Below, piece after piece: positions 15,926-24,078 of a stretch of 40,053 bases of DNA. Position 1 is the first letter of the stretch. Every line of letters begins with the position of its first letter. The notes under the pieces were generated by a model. That model searched no databases. It was not told the DNA's origin and saw nothing but the letters and a program-made list of their open reading frames with translations. Source of the DNA: Bacteroidales bacterium (GTDB taxonomy: Bacteria; Bacteroidota; Bacteroidia; Bacteroidales; P3); contig JAFVCA010000035.1 in the NCBI GenBank assembly GCA_017479705.1, forward strand, positions 1 to 40,053, read 5' to 3'. Made by a program: the position numbers and the translations under genes.

Positions 15926-17110
15926 ATGAAACCTTTACAAAAGAAACTTGCGCGTTACACAGCCCCTCAAGAAGCTAAGGCTAAGGGTATTTATCCTTAT
16001 TTCACACCTATTTCGTCTGAACAAGATACCGAGGTTCTTGTCAATGACAAAAAGGTTCTCATGTTTGGATCCAATTCTTACCTCGGTCTTACCAACCACC
16101 CCAAAATCAAAGAGGCTGCCAAAGCTGCAATTGACAAGTATGGAACTGGTTGTGCGGGTTCTCCCTTCCTCAATGGAACGCTCGACATCCACATCCAGCT
16201 CCAAGACGAGCTGGCTGAGTTCTTAGGCAAAGACGGCGTCATGCTTTTCTCCGCCGGCTTCCAAGCCAACTCCGGCACAATACCATGTGTCACAGGCCGC
16301 AGCGATTATGTCCTTTACGACGAACTCGACCACGCCTCTATCATGGAGGGCAAGCAAATCACCTTCGCCACCACCATGAAGTATAAACATTGCAACATGG
16401 AAGACCTTGAACGTCAGTTGCAGAAATGCCCCATCGAAGCCAGCAAACTGGTTGTCACCGACGGCGTTTTCTCCATGGAGGGCGATGTGGCTCCCGTCGA
16501 CAAGCTCGTAGAGCTTTGCAACAAGTACCAGGCCACACTTATGGTGGACGAAGCTCACGGCCTCGGCGTTCTTGGACGCGAAGGACGCGGCACCTGCGAC
16601 CATTTCGGCAAGCTCAACGATGTGGAGATAGTCATGGGCACCTTCTCCAAGTCCTTAGCCTCCATTGGTGGTTTTATTGCCGCCGACAAGGAGACCATCA
16701 ACTACATGAAACACAGCGTCCGCCCCTATATCTTCACCGCCTCCATCTCGCCGGCCTCTACTGCCTCCGTTCTCGCTGCGCTCCACATCATGCGCACCGA
16801 GCCCGAGCGCAACGCAGCCCTCTGGGACAACACCAACTACGCCATGAAAGCCTTCCGCGACCTCGGCTTCGAGATTGGCCACACACAAACACCCATCATC
16901 CCCCTCTTTATCCGCAACGGCGAGAAAACATTCATTCTCACGCACATGATTTTCGAGGAAGGCGTTTTTGTCACGCCCGTCATCCCTCCCGCCGTCCCCT
17001 CCGAGGATACGCTGATCCGCTTTGCCCTCATGGCCACCCATACCCACCAGCAAATCGACTACGCTGTTGAGAAAATCTACAAGTGCTTTAAACAAATGTC
17101 AGTGTTATAA
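15926..17110 (+). CDS. spt: Alpha-oxoamine synthase, probable serine palmitoyltransferase
   Basis: The 394-residue PLP enzyme is of the alpha-oxoamine synthase family (serine palmitoyltransferase, KBL, AONS). LMFGSNSYLGLT (about 45-56), VFSMEGD (181-187), VDEAHGLGVLG (207-217, with cofactor-binding Asp and His) and GTFSKSLASIGGF (238-250, PLP lysine near 242) are all intact. The length and the phrases GCAGSPFLNGTLD, FIAADKE and the ending YAVEKIYKCFK closely follow the known Bacteroides serine palmitoyltransferase, which joins serine and an acyl-CoA to make 3-ketosphinganine. The neighbouring acyltransferase and SDR genes support sphingolipid use. Glycine C-acetyltransferase is the main alternative. 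Confidence 0.8.
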   Translation: MKPLQKKLARYTAPQEAKAKGIYPYFTPISSEQDTEVLVNDKKVLMFGSNSYLGLTNHPKIKEAAKAAIDKYGTGCAGSPFLNGTLDIHIQLQDELAEFLGKDGVMLFSAGFQANSGTIPCVTGRSDYVLYDELDHASIMEGKQITFATTMKYKHCNMEDLERQLQKCPIEASKLVVTDGVFSMEGDVAPVDKLVELCNKYQATLMVDEAHGLGVLGREGRGTCDHFGKLNDVEIVMGTFSKSLASIGGFIAADKETINYMKHSVRPYIFTASISPASTASVLAALHIMRTEPERNAALWDNTNYAMKAFRDLGFEIGHTQTPIIPLFIRNGEKTFILTHMIFEEGVFVTPVIPPAVPSEDTLIRFALMATHTHQQIDYAVEKIYKCFKQMSVL

Positions 17111-17124
17111 TAATACTGCTTACT

Positions 17125-18246
17125 ATGGAATCTATTGTTATTAAAGAAGTTAATAGCCGTTCTGAATTACGTGCTTTTATCAAGTTCCCCAATAGGCTCT
17201 TCAAGGATGCGCCTACCTACATTCCCCCTTTGATGAGCGATGAACTGGGTTTGCTCACCGAGAAAAACCCCTCTCTCGAACATTGTGACCTCAAAACCTG
17301 GCTCGCCTATCGCGGCAAGGAGATTGTAGGCCGCGTGGCTGGAATCATAAACCACTCTGTCAATGAGCGGTGGAACAAGAAGGCAGTCCGTTTCGGATGG
17401 TTCGACTTCATTGAGGATTACGATGTCTTCACCAAGCTCCTCGACACCGTCGTGGCTTGGGGTAAAGAAAAGGGAATGACCGAGATAGAAGGTCCTTTCG
17501 GCTTTACCGACATGGACAAGGAGTGCTGGGTGATAGAAGGTTTCGACCAGCGCCAAAACATCAGCACCCTCTACAATCCTAAATATTACATTGATTTCAT
17601 AGAACGTGCTGGCTACGAAATCCCCTGCCAGTGGGCTCAGTATCAGATTTATGCTTCGCAACCCATCCCCGAAAAGGTGGCCCGCATCAACGAGCTCATC
17701 ATGCAGAAGTATAACCTGCGGCTCCTCAAATTCAAATCCCGCAAGGAGGTCTACCCCTATGCCCGCAAATTCTTCTATACCATCAATGCCGCCTTCAAGG
17801 ATCTCTACGATTTCGTCCCCCTCACCGAGAAGGAAATCGATGTCTACATCAAAGAGTACTTCCCCTTCATCAACCTCGACTTTGCTGGTTTTGTGGTAGA
17901 TAAGGATGATAACCTTGTGGCCTTCGGCCTCAGCATCCCCGACCTCAACGATGCCTACAAGAAAGCCAACGGCCACCTCTTCCCCTTTGGTTGGTACCAC
18001 ATCCTGAAGGCTCTGCACAAGTTCAAGGACATTGACCTGCTGCTCAACGGCGTCCATCCCGACTGGCAGAAGCGTGGCGTCCACTCCATCTACTACGCCT
18101 ATATGAATACCAATGCCATCAAGTTGAACGTACAGTGGGCGTACTCCAATCCGCAAATCATTGGCAACGAGGCGCAACGCATCTGGGACACCACTTATAA
18201 GTCCACGCCCATGATGAAGCGCGCCATCTTCAAAAAGTCTATCTAA
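17125..18246 (+). CDS. GNAT-superfamily N-acyltransferase-like protein (possible ceramide synthase)
   Basis: The 373-residue product begins 14 bp after spt and is surely co-transcribed. Its first half has the arrangement of a GNAT fold: FIKFPNRLFKDAPTYIPPL at about 18-36, a conserved WLAYRGKEIVGRVAGIINH strand-turn near 62-80, and IEGPFGFTDMDKECWVIEGF near 123-142. The second half, with YEFVPLT-like (FVPLTEKEID), FVVDKDDNLVAFGLSIPDLN and GVHPDWQKRGVHSIYY, looks like a second GNAT unit whose QKRGV resembles the acyl-CoA pyrophosphate loop. In other bacteria a GNAT-like enzyme (bCerS) adds the second acyl chain to sphinganine. That role here is inferred from adjacency only. Confidence 0.7.
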   Translation: MESIVIKEVNSRSELRAFIKFPNRLFKDAPTYIPPLMSDELGLLTEKNPSLEHCDLKTWLAYRGKEIVGRVAGIINHSVNERWNKKAVRFGWFDFIEDYDVFTKLLDTVVAWGKEKGMTEIEGPFGFTDMDKECWVIEGFDQRQNISTLYNPKYYIDFIERAGYEIPCQWAQYQIYASQPIPEKVARINELIMQKYNLRLLKFKSRKEVYPYARKFFYTINAAFKDLYDFVPLTEKEIDVYIKEYFPFINLDFAGFVVDKDDNLVAFGLSIPDLNDAYKKANGHLFPFGWYHILKALHKFKDIDLLLNGVHPDWQKRGVHSIYYAYMNTNAIKLNVQWAYSNPQIIGNEAQRIWDTTYKSTPMMKRAIFKKSI

Positions 18247-18313
18247 CCCCCTCCTCTCCCCTGCCCTGCTCTTAGGGCTGCGGGCTGAAAATCCAGAAGA
18301 GGCCCGACACAAT

Positions 18314-18349
18314 TAAACAGGTGGTACTGCGCGCAGTACCACCCGTTTA
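18314..18349. terminator. Strong palindromic hairpin between convergent genes
   Basis: A 24-bp perfect palindrome at 18320-18343 (arms GGTGGTACTGC and GCAGTACCACC around GC) is extended by TAAAC / GTTTA outside one mismatch. It lies 67 bp after the acyltransferase stop and faces the SDR gene, so it can end transcription from both sides. No long T-tract is present. The rest of the gap, 18350-18545, is T/C-rich on the top strand, and I see no gene in it. Confidence 0.65.
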
Positions 18350-18545
18350 TTATCAACATTCAGGATCTTTCGTTCCTGGTTCTTCCTCCCCTTTTTGGCT
18401 TATATTCCGTTTTCCGCTCTTCCTTCGTTCATTGCAGGTCAGTTCCCCATCATTTCTCCTTCATTTCTCCCTCTTTCATTGGGAAAACGTTTCTCGAAAT
18501 GAGGGCTGGATGAACGGTAAAGAACGAACTGAGAGCGGGTCGAAA

Positions 18546-19352
18546 TCAAGGTTTTGTCTTGTAGTAATCGACCAATATGTCAACGAACCAGTTGCCGGGA
18601 ATGAACCGTTTGAGGACCACGGAGAGCCACTGTTCGAAGTTGGCCACCACGTAGCGCAAGCGGGGACGGCGGCACTCCACAATCTTCTCAATCTTCTTGG
18701 CGAGAACTTCGGGTTTCAGACCCCCATTCTCCTCTTTTTCAATCAGTCCCAACGACCTTTTGAAGATGGGGCCGTAGTCGGGGTCGTCCAGTGTGGATTG
18801 CGAGTTTTTGCGGCTGGCGGTAAAGTTGGTTGCGAAGTCGCCGGGTTCCACCATCGAGACGGTGATGCCGAAGCCCTTCACTTCCGCGCTCAGAGCCTCA
18901 GAGAAGCCCTCTATGGCGAATTTGGAGGCGGAGTAGAACCCTTGGTAGGGCAGCCCCATTACGCCGCCTATAGAGCTTAAATTGATGATTCTTCCGCTGC
19001 GTTGTCTGCGCATGTAGGGCAGCACGGCCTGGCATAGGTTGACGCAGCCCATAAAGTTGACGCCCATCTGGGTCTGGATTTCGTCGCGCGTGGCCAATTC
19101 CAATGAGCCGCCGATGCCCATTCCGGCGTTGTTGATGAGAACATCTATCCGCTGCTCTTTATCGTACACTTCTTTGACTATCTGACGGATACGGTCGTTG
19201 TCGCGGATGTCGCCCTGACGGTATTCTATGGCCGCGTGGCTCATTTCCCGGCGGCATATTCCGTAAACTTTGTGGCCTTTCTGTGCAAGTCTTTCGGCCA
19301 CGGCCTTGCCAAATCCCGACGAGGCTCCGGTGATGATGATTACTTTCTCCAT
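18546..19352 (-). CDS. Short-chain dehydrogenase/reductase (candidate 3-ketosphinganine reductase)
   Basis: From the ATG at 19350-19352 the protein has 268 residues of the classical SDR type. IITGASSGFGKAVAERL (about 5-21) is the NAD(P)-binding TGxxxGxG loop, an Arg-Arg shortly after the second strand (ICRREM) suggests NADPH, LINNAGMG is near 80, and the catalytic Ser-Tyr-Lys is in NLSSIGG and YSASK. The C-terminal extension (LKRFIPGNWFVDILVDYYKT) resembles membrane-associated lipid SDRs. A TTG start at 19373 would lie inside the promoter's -7 box and is rejected. It faces the spt-acyltransferase pair, so it could supply the ketone reduction step of sphingolipid synthesis; that role is inference. 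Confidence 0.85.
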   Translation of the reverse strand: MEKVIIITGASSGFGKAVAERLAQKGHKVYGICRREMSHAAIEYRQGDIRDNDRIRQIVKEVYDKEQRIDVLINNAGMGIGGSLELATRDEIQTQMGVNFMGCVNLCQAVLPYMRRQRSGRIINLSSIGGVMGLPYQGFYSASKFAIEGFSEALSAEVKGFGITVSMVEPGDFATNFTASRKNSQSTLDDPDYGPIFKRSLGLIEKEENGGLKPEVLAKKIEKIVECRRPRLRYVVANFEQWLSVVLKRFIPGNWFVDILVDYYKTKP

Positions 19353-19370
19353 GTTGTTTGTTTTGTTGTG

Positions 19371-19378
19371 CAAAGGTA
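19371..19378 (-). promoter_or_regulatory. -7 element for the SDR gene
   Basis: On the minus strand TACCTTTG fits TAnnTTTG and lies 18 bp before the chosen ATG. A -33 TTTG is not obvious. It pairs back to back with the promoter of the DUF4175 gene. Confidence 0.55.
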
Positions 19379-19418
19379 CGATTTTTTATTGAATTGATGA
19401 TATACTAATTATTTTTTG

Positions 19419-19426
19419 TATCTTTG
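19419..19426 (+). promoter_or_regulatory. -7 element for the DUF4175 gene
   Basis: TATCTTTG lies 17 bp before the GTG start at 19444, so the leader would be only about 10 nt long. Confidence 0.6.
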
Positions 19427-19443
19427 CAAGTTAATTTTGTCAC

Positions 19444-22400
19444 GTGAAAAGTACAGGAACAATACTCGACAATCTCAACCGATTCATCCGTAAGTACTAT
19501 AAAAACAGGATGATAAAGGGAATTCTTTATTCCTTGGCACTTCTCTTGTCGTTGTTTTTGGTGGTTGCGCTGCTGGAGTATTTCGGATATTTTGGCAGTG
19601 TGGTACGTGCCATTCTTTTTTGGTTTTATTTGCTCTCAGCCGTCGCTATTGTTGGTTTTTATGTGGTGGTTCCTCTCGCCAAAATGTTCCGTTTGGGAAA
19701 GGTGATTTCCTACGACGAGGCAGCGCGGATTGTGGGTAACCACTTCCCTGAGATTAAAGATAAACTCCTCAATCTGCTACAGTTGCAAAGGCAGTCGCAA
19801 ACCACTGACGACAGCCTTTTAGCTTCCGCCATCGAACAAAAAACGGCTCAGCTTAGTCCCCTCCCTTTCCATCAAGCGGTCGACCTGAAATCGAACCGGA
19901 AATACATTAAGTTTGCACTGATTCCCTTGCTGGTCATTGTGGTTTTATTGCTGGTATCCCCTACCCTGCTCACTTCGCCCTCGCACCGAATAACCCATTA
20001 TAATACTTATTTTGAACGCCCTGCGCCCTTCGCCTTTGTGGTTGACAATCCTACGCTTGAGACTGCACAATATGATGATTTTGAATTGAATGTGAGTATT
20101 GTAGGAGAAGCGGTACCGGCTGAGGCCTTTATTAATGTTGACGGCAACCTGTTCAAGATGCGGCAGGTTGACAGGACGCATTATAGTTATCTCTTCAAGA
20201 CTGTACAGCGCTCGTGCAAGTTCTACCTGCAGGGAGCCGAGGTCCGTTCCATGGATTACGAGCTGCTTGTCAATCCGAAACCATCAATTGTTGATTTCCA
20301 AGCTGTTCTCTCCTACCCTGCATACACTCAGAAGGCCTCGGAGACGCTGACAAATGAGGGCGATATAGTGGTTCCAGAAGGAACATACGTGAAATGGCTC
20401 TTCAATACGCAACATGTTGACACATTATACTTTTTGGCCGATGAAATGGTAAAGACTGTTGTGCCGGATGCTAACGGGCGTGCGTCCTTGACCCTCAGAG
20501 CTTTGCGCTCATTCAATTACTGCTTCTTCGGAACAAATGAGCAGGTTTCACTTTCCGATTCCTTGAAGTTTTCCGTGTCAACAATCAGCGATGTGCCGCC
20601 CATTATCTCAGTAGTAGAGTTGCGCGATTCAACCCATTTCGACCGTCTGTTTTTCCAGGGGCGTGTAAAAGATGATTATGGGTTTAGCCGATTAGAATTC
20701 AAGACGTTGAAGACCAATGTGTCCGACACAACGGTGAAATCAACGACATCCGTTGAGATTGGTTTGACAAAAGAGTCGGTGCAGGAGTTCTACTATTCTA
20801 CGGATTTGTCGGAGATTGAGTTACTTCCTGGTGACAGGCTTGTGTATTATTTCGAGGTCTGGGATAACGACGGAATACATGGTCCCAAATCAGCAACATC
20901 GCAGCGTTTCGAGGTAGAGATACCCACTGAAAAAGAGCTGGATAAGATTCTGGACCGCAATTCGACGGAGGCTCAGCAGCAGGTGCAAAAATCAATCTCG
21001 GAGCTCAAAAAGATGCAGGAGGACATCAATGAGTTGATGCGTAAACTGGTCGACAAGAAGGAGCTGGACTGGCAGGACAAAAAGGAGTTCCAAGAGTTGG
21101 CCAAAAAGCATGAGGAAATCAAGCAGATGATGCAGCAGATGCAGAATCAACTGCGTGAAAACAAGCAGCTTGAACAGAAGTATAAGGATCAAAGTGAGAG
21201 GCTGATGGAGAAGCAGAAAGAGCTGGACAAGCTGATGAATGAGGTGCTGAACGATGAGATGAAGGAGATGATGCAGGAGATTGAAAAGTTGATGCAGGAG
21301 ATGGACAAGAAGAAGGTGCAAGAGGAGTTGGAAAAGATTAAGATGGACAACGAAGACCTTGAAAAGCAACTGGATCAGAACATTGAGCTGATGAAACGGT
21401 TGGAGTTGGAAAAGAATGTGGAAGATGCCGTCCGCAAGGCTGAAAACTTGGCTGAGAAGCAAAGGCAGGCGGCAGAGAAATCGGAACAGGCAAAGAGCAA
21501 GGAGGAACGCGAGAAAGCCCTGAACGAACAGAAAGAACTGTCTAACCAATTCGAACAATTGAAACAAGAGATTGATAAGATTCAGTCTGACTATAAAAAG
21601 CTTGATGAAAGCCTTGATTTCAAGGTTGACAAAGAGCAACTGAAGAGGATTGATAATAATCAGCAAGGTGCTGAGGATAAGTTGAATAAAGGTAAGAACA
21701 AGGATGCTTCGAAACAGCAAAAGGAAGCGGCAGACCAGTTGGACGAATTGTCTGAACAGTTGGCAGCGTCAGCTCAGGACATAGAACAACAGGATTTGGC
21801 GGAGGACGCTGAGGCTATCAGGAAATTGTTGAAGAATCTGGTCCGTCTGTCGTTCAATCAGGAATCATTGATTGACCAAATAAAATCTATTTATATTCAA
21901 GACCCTAAGTACCAGTATATCATTGTTTCACAGAACAAGATTAAGGACGATTTCAAAGGGGTTGAGGATTCCCTCAGGGCTGTTGCAAAGAGGCAGGTGG
22001 CCGTGGCCAGGGTGCTGAATAAGAATATCAGCGATGTGAACAACAATCTTGCCCGCTCGCTATCGGGATTGTTGGAAATGAATCAGACGTTCTATGGGAC
22101 ATATAAGAACTCACAATCCGCACAATCAATGCAATACGCGATGACGTCATTCAATAATCTTGCCCTTGTGATGGCCGAGTCGCTGGATCAGTTGCAGAAT
22201 CAAATGCGCCAAAATATGCAAAAGAAAAATAATGGCAGCTGCAAGAATCAGGGAATGAAGATGAAGGGGAACTGCAGTAAACCGGGCAAGGGAAAGCCTT
22301 CGGCCAAGTCGATGAAGGAGTTGCAACAGGAGCTGAACAGGCAAATGGAGGCGTTGAAGAAACAGCTTGATAAACAAGGAAAAGACAAGAATGGTGGACG

Positions 22401-22863
22401 TAAAAAGATTGGCGACAAGGCTAATAGACAGATGAGCGAGGAGTTTGCCAAGATGGCTGCCCAACAGGAGATGATACGCCGCATGATGCAGGAGTATGGG
22501 CAGGAATTGAAACAGGGGAACGCCGGGGATGCCAAGTTGATGAGAGAGATTGACAAGCTGACGAAACAGATGGAGCAGACTGAGACGGATTTGGTGAATC
22601 GCGTTATAAATCAACAGACTATAAACCGTCAGCAACAGATTTTGACCCGTTTGTTGGAACATGAAAAGGCCGAAATGCGAAGGGAAAAGGAGGAGAGACG
22701 CGAAAGCCGTGAGGGTAAGGAGATGCCCCATCAGCCCTCTCCAAGCGATATGGAACAGTTTAAAAAGCTGCAAAAGACTAATACCGACCTGTTCCGCACG
22801 GTGCCCCCTACCCTTTCGCCTTACTATAGGGCCAAGGTTCAAGATTACTTCTATAGTTTTTGA
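19444..22863 (+). CDS. DUF4175 family large membrane-anchored coiled-coil protein
   Basis: The 1139-residue protein has two N-terminal membrane helices (about residues 25-47 and 53-77), the block ISYDEAARIVGNHFPEIKDKLLNLLQL that marks DUF4175, and a third helix near 160-178. A beta-rich middle (about 190-500) includes Ig-like strands such as LSYPAYTQKASETLTNEGDI. From about 505 to 770 it is a long Q/E/K-rich coiled coil, followed by a Gln/Met/Lys-rich segment to the end. The GTG start at 19444 fits the promoter; the next in-frame ATG, at 19510 after 22 codons, would leave an unusually long untranslated stretch. Function is unknown; the architecture suggests a structural or scaffolding role at the inner membrane. 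It heads a run with the next three genes. Confidence 0.85.
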   Translation: MKSTGTILDNLNRFIRKYYKNRMIKGILYSLALLLSLFLVVALLEYFGYFGSVVRAILFWFYLLSAVAIVGFYVVVPLAKMFRLGKVISYDEAARIVGNHFPEIKDKLLNLLQLQRQSQTTDDSLLASAIEQKTAQLSPLPFHQAVDLKSNRKYIKFALIPLLVIVVLLLVSPTLLTSPSHRITHYNTYFERPAPFAFVVDNPTLETAQYDDFELNVSIVGEAVPAEAFINVDGNLFKMRQVDRTHYSYLFKTVQRSCKFYLQGAEVRSMDYELLVNPKPSIVDFQAVLSYPAYTQKASETLTNEGDIVVPEGTYVKWLFNTQHVDTLYFLADEMVKTVVPDANGRASLTLRALRSFNYCFFGTNEQVSLSDSLKFSVSTISDVPPIISVVELRDSTHFDRLFFQGRVKDDYGFSRLEFKTLKTNVSDTTVKSTTSVEIGLTKESVQEFYYSTDLSEIELLPGDRLVYYFEVWDNDGIHGPKSATSQRFEVEIPTEKELDKILDRNSTEAQQQVQKSISELKKMQEDINELMRKLVDKKELDWQDKKEFQELAKKHEEIKQMMQQMQNQLRENKQLEQKYKDQSERLMEKQKELDKLMNEVLNDEMKEMMQEIEKLMQEMDKKKVQEELEKIKMDNEDLEKQLDQNIELMKRLELEKNVEDAVRKAENLAEKQRQAAEKSEQAKSKEEREKALNEQKELSNQFEQLKQEIDKIQSDYKKLDESLDFKVDKEQLKRIDNNQQGAEDKLNKGKNKDASKQQKEAADQLDELSEQLAASAQDIEQQDLAEDAEAIRKLLKNLVRLSFNQESLIDQIKSIYIQDPKYQYIIVSQNKIKDDFKGVEDSLRAVAKRQVAVARVLNKNISDVNNNLARSLSGLLEMNQTFYGTYKNSQSAQSMQYAMTSFNNLALVMAESLDQLQNQMRQNMQKKNNGSCKNQGMKMKGNCSKPGKGKPSAKSMKELQQELNRQMEALKKQLDKQGKDKNGGRKKIGDKANRQMSEEFAKMAAQQEMIRRMMQEYGQELKQGNAGDAKLMREIDKLTKQMEQTETDLVNRVINQQTINRQQQILTRLLEHEKAEMRREKEERRESREGKEMPHQPSPSDMEQFKKLQKTNTDLFRTVPPTLSPYYRAKVQDYFYSF

Positions 22864-22885
22864 TGGATATTTAGAAAATTTATCG

Positions 22886-22893
22886 TATCTTTG
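22886..22893 (+). promoter_or_regulatory. -7 element upstream of the ATPase-like gene
   Basis: TATCTTTG lies 23 bp before the ATG at 22917, suggesting that this gene has its own start of transcription besides any read-through from the DUF4175 gene. Confidence 0.55.
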
Positions 22894-22916
22894 TAGAGGA
22901 ATAATTCGAGTATGCT

Positions 22917-23369
22917 ATGATAGAAAAGATTGTAATTCAGAATGATAGTTCTGCTATCCGCAAGGTTGAGGATTACATTGCCGCAGTGTGTTACGAGAAT
23001 CATCTCGATAATTACCATGCTACGATTGCAGTGCCGGTTCTCAGCATTGTGCGGGCTGTGGTTGACAGGCAGACTGCTGACATAGGTTCAATGGTGCTGC
23101 AAAGCGACTATTGCCGTGAAGGAGTTTTTTTTAACATTACGAGCAGCTCGGATTGTTTCCATCAGAATGTGCAGGGGTATGAGTCCTCCCCTACTCTGCT
23201 CGCCGACTCCCTATCGCTTGCGGCCATGTTGACGGACGAGATGAGGGTGCTGGATGATGGAAGGACTCTTCAGTTGATTTTCCACTTGAGGGGAATTGCG
23301 TCAAGGGAGACGGAAAGAAGAAAGAACGTGTTGGAGAGATTCTACTCGACAGTGCTTGTCGAGGCTTGA
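22917..23369 (+). CDS. Anti-sigma/GHKL ATPase-like small protein
   Basis: The 150-residue soluble protein, opening MIEKIVIQNDSSAIRKVEDYI, has the size and secondary-structure order of the histidine-kinase-like ATPase domain of RsbW/SpoIIAB anti-sigma proteins: an alpha helix with CYENHLDNYHATIAVPVLSIVRAVV where the N-box helix would be, then strands and a closing FHLRG strand. The ATP-lid glycine motifs are weak or absent, so ATP binding is doubtful. I recall that genes of this kind often precede ybeY in Bacteroidales. The role is unproven. Confidence 0.5.
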   Translation: MIEKIVIQNDSSAIRKVEDYIAAVCYENHLDNYHATIAVPVLSIVRAVVDRQTADIGSMVLQSDYCREGVFFNITSSSDCFHQNVQGYESSPTLLADSLSLAAMLTDEMRVLDDGRTLQLIFHLRGIASRETERRKNVLERFYSTVLVEA

Positions 23370-23399
23370 AAAGACCTCTGTCAACCTCATGAGGTTTTT
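23369..23399 (+). terminator. Likely intrinsic terminator after the ATPase-like gene
   Basis: AAAAGACCTC pairs with GAGGTTTTT across a 12-base loop and runs into a short T-tract (23395-23399). An overlapping palindrome AACCTCATGAGGTT lies at 23383-23396. It begins at the last base of the stop codon region. Confidence 0.6.
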
Positions 23400-23584
23400 A
23401 CCTGCAAGTCGGTTCATCCAATGGAGGTAAAATTCTTCAAGGAAAATGAGCAAAAAAATGGCTAAATTTGATGCAAATAATTGATTTACCATCAGGTATG
23501 TTTATTTTTCCAAAAACAAACCGAGCACGCTGAAAAATTGTTTCCAGGTTTTTACTATTATTGATTATTATTTTTTTCGACACA

Positions 23585-24010
23585 ATGGCTATATCATTCT
23601 CAACACAAGGTATCGAGTTTGCACTGGACGAGGAGCAGAAGGTGAAAAAGTGGATTGCGGCTATCATCAATGCCCACAATATGACGGTAGGTGTTATTTC
23701 CTATCTTTTTTGCAGCGACGATGTTGTTCTTGAAGCGAATCGCAGTTTCTTGGATCATGATACCTATACGGACATCATCACGTTCGACTATGTTGAAGGG
23801 ACGGTTGTGTCGGGCGACATCATGATTAGCATTGACAGGGTCCGTGAGAATGCTACAATCTTCAATGCACCATTTGAGCATGAACTGAAGAGGGTGATAA
23901 TTCATGGTATACTGCATCTGTTGGGGCAGAAAGACAAGTCGGAGGAGGATGCTGCACAGATGCGGAAACGTGAAGAAGAGGCATTACAATTGTGGAAAAC
24001 AATGGATTAG
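23585..24010 (+). CDS. ybeY: Endoribonuclease YbeY / rRNA maturation factor
   Basis: YbeY is a metalloprotein needed for 16S rRNA 3' end maturation and ribosome quality control. From the ATG at 23585 the protein has 141 residues. LDHDTYTDIITFDY and GDIMISIDRVRENA are typical, and IIHGILHLLGQKDKSEEDA is the metal site. Two of the three histidines of the canonical HGxLHLxGYDH are present, but the third position reads Lys (QKDK), a change I recall from other Bacteroidota YbeY proteins. A TTG start at 23561 is possible but weaker. It directly precedes mnmG (68-bp gap). Confidence 0.92.
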   Translation: MAISFSTQGIEFALDEEQKVKKWIAAIINAHNMTVGVISYLFCSDDVVLEANRSFLDHDTYTDIITFDYVEGTVVSGDIMISIDRVRENATIFNAPFEHELKRVIIHGILHLLGQKDKSEEDAAQMRKREEEALQLWKTMD

Positions 24011-24016
24011 TGGTTC

Positions 24017-24032
24017 CGTTCCTCGCGAAACA
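24017..24032. other. Degenerate parS-like sequence upstream of mnmG
   Basis: CGTTCCTCGCGAAACA differs from the parS consensus TGTTNCACGTGAAACA at three positions. It lies between ybeY and mnmG and is related to the sequence on the other side of mnmG. ParB binding is uncertain. Confidence 0.3.
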
Positions 24033-24078
24033 TGTAGCTCTCCCCTACCCCTATATAAATACTATTTTGCTGTAAAAT

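Noticed and set aside
18350-18358. Single TTATCAACA as a DnaA box
   Set aside because: It is isolated, in a gap without other boxes, and shows that this 9-mer alone also occurs as background.
19436-19451. CACGTG-centred sequence at the DUF4175 start as another parS
   Set aside because: It matches only the central 6 bp and part of one arm, with four mismatches to parS.
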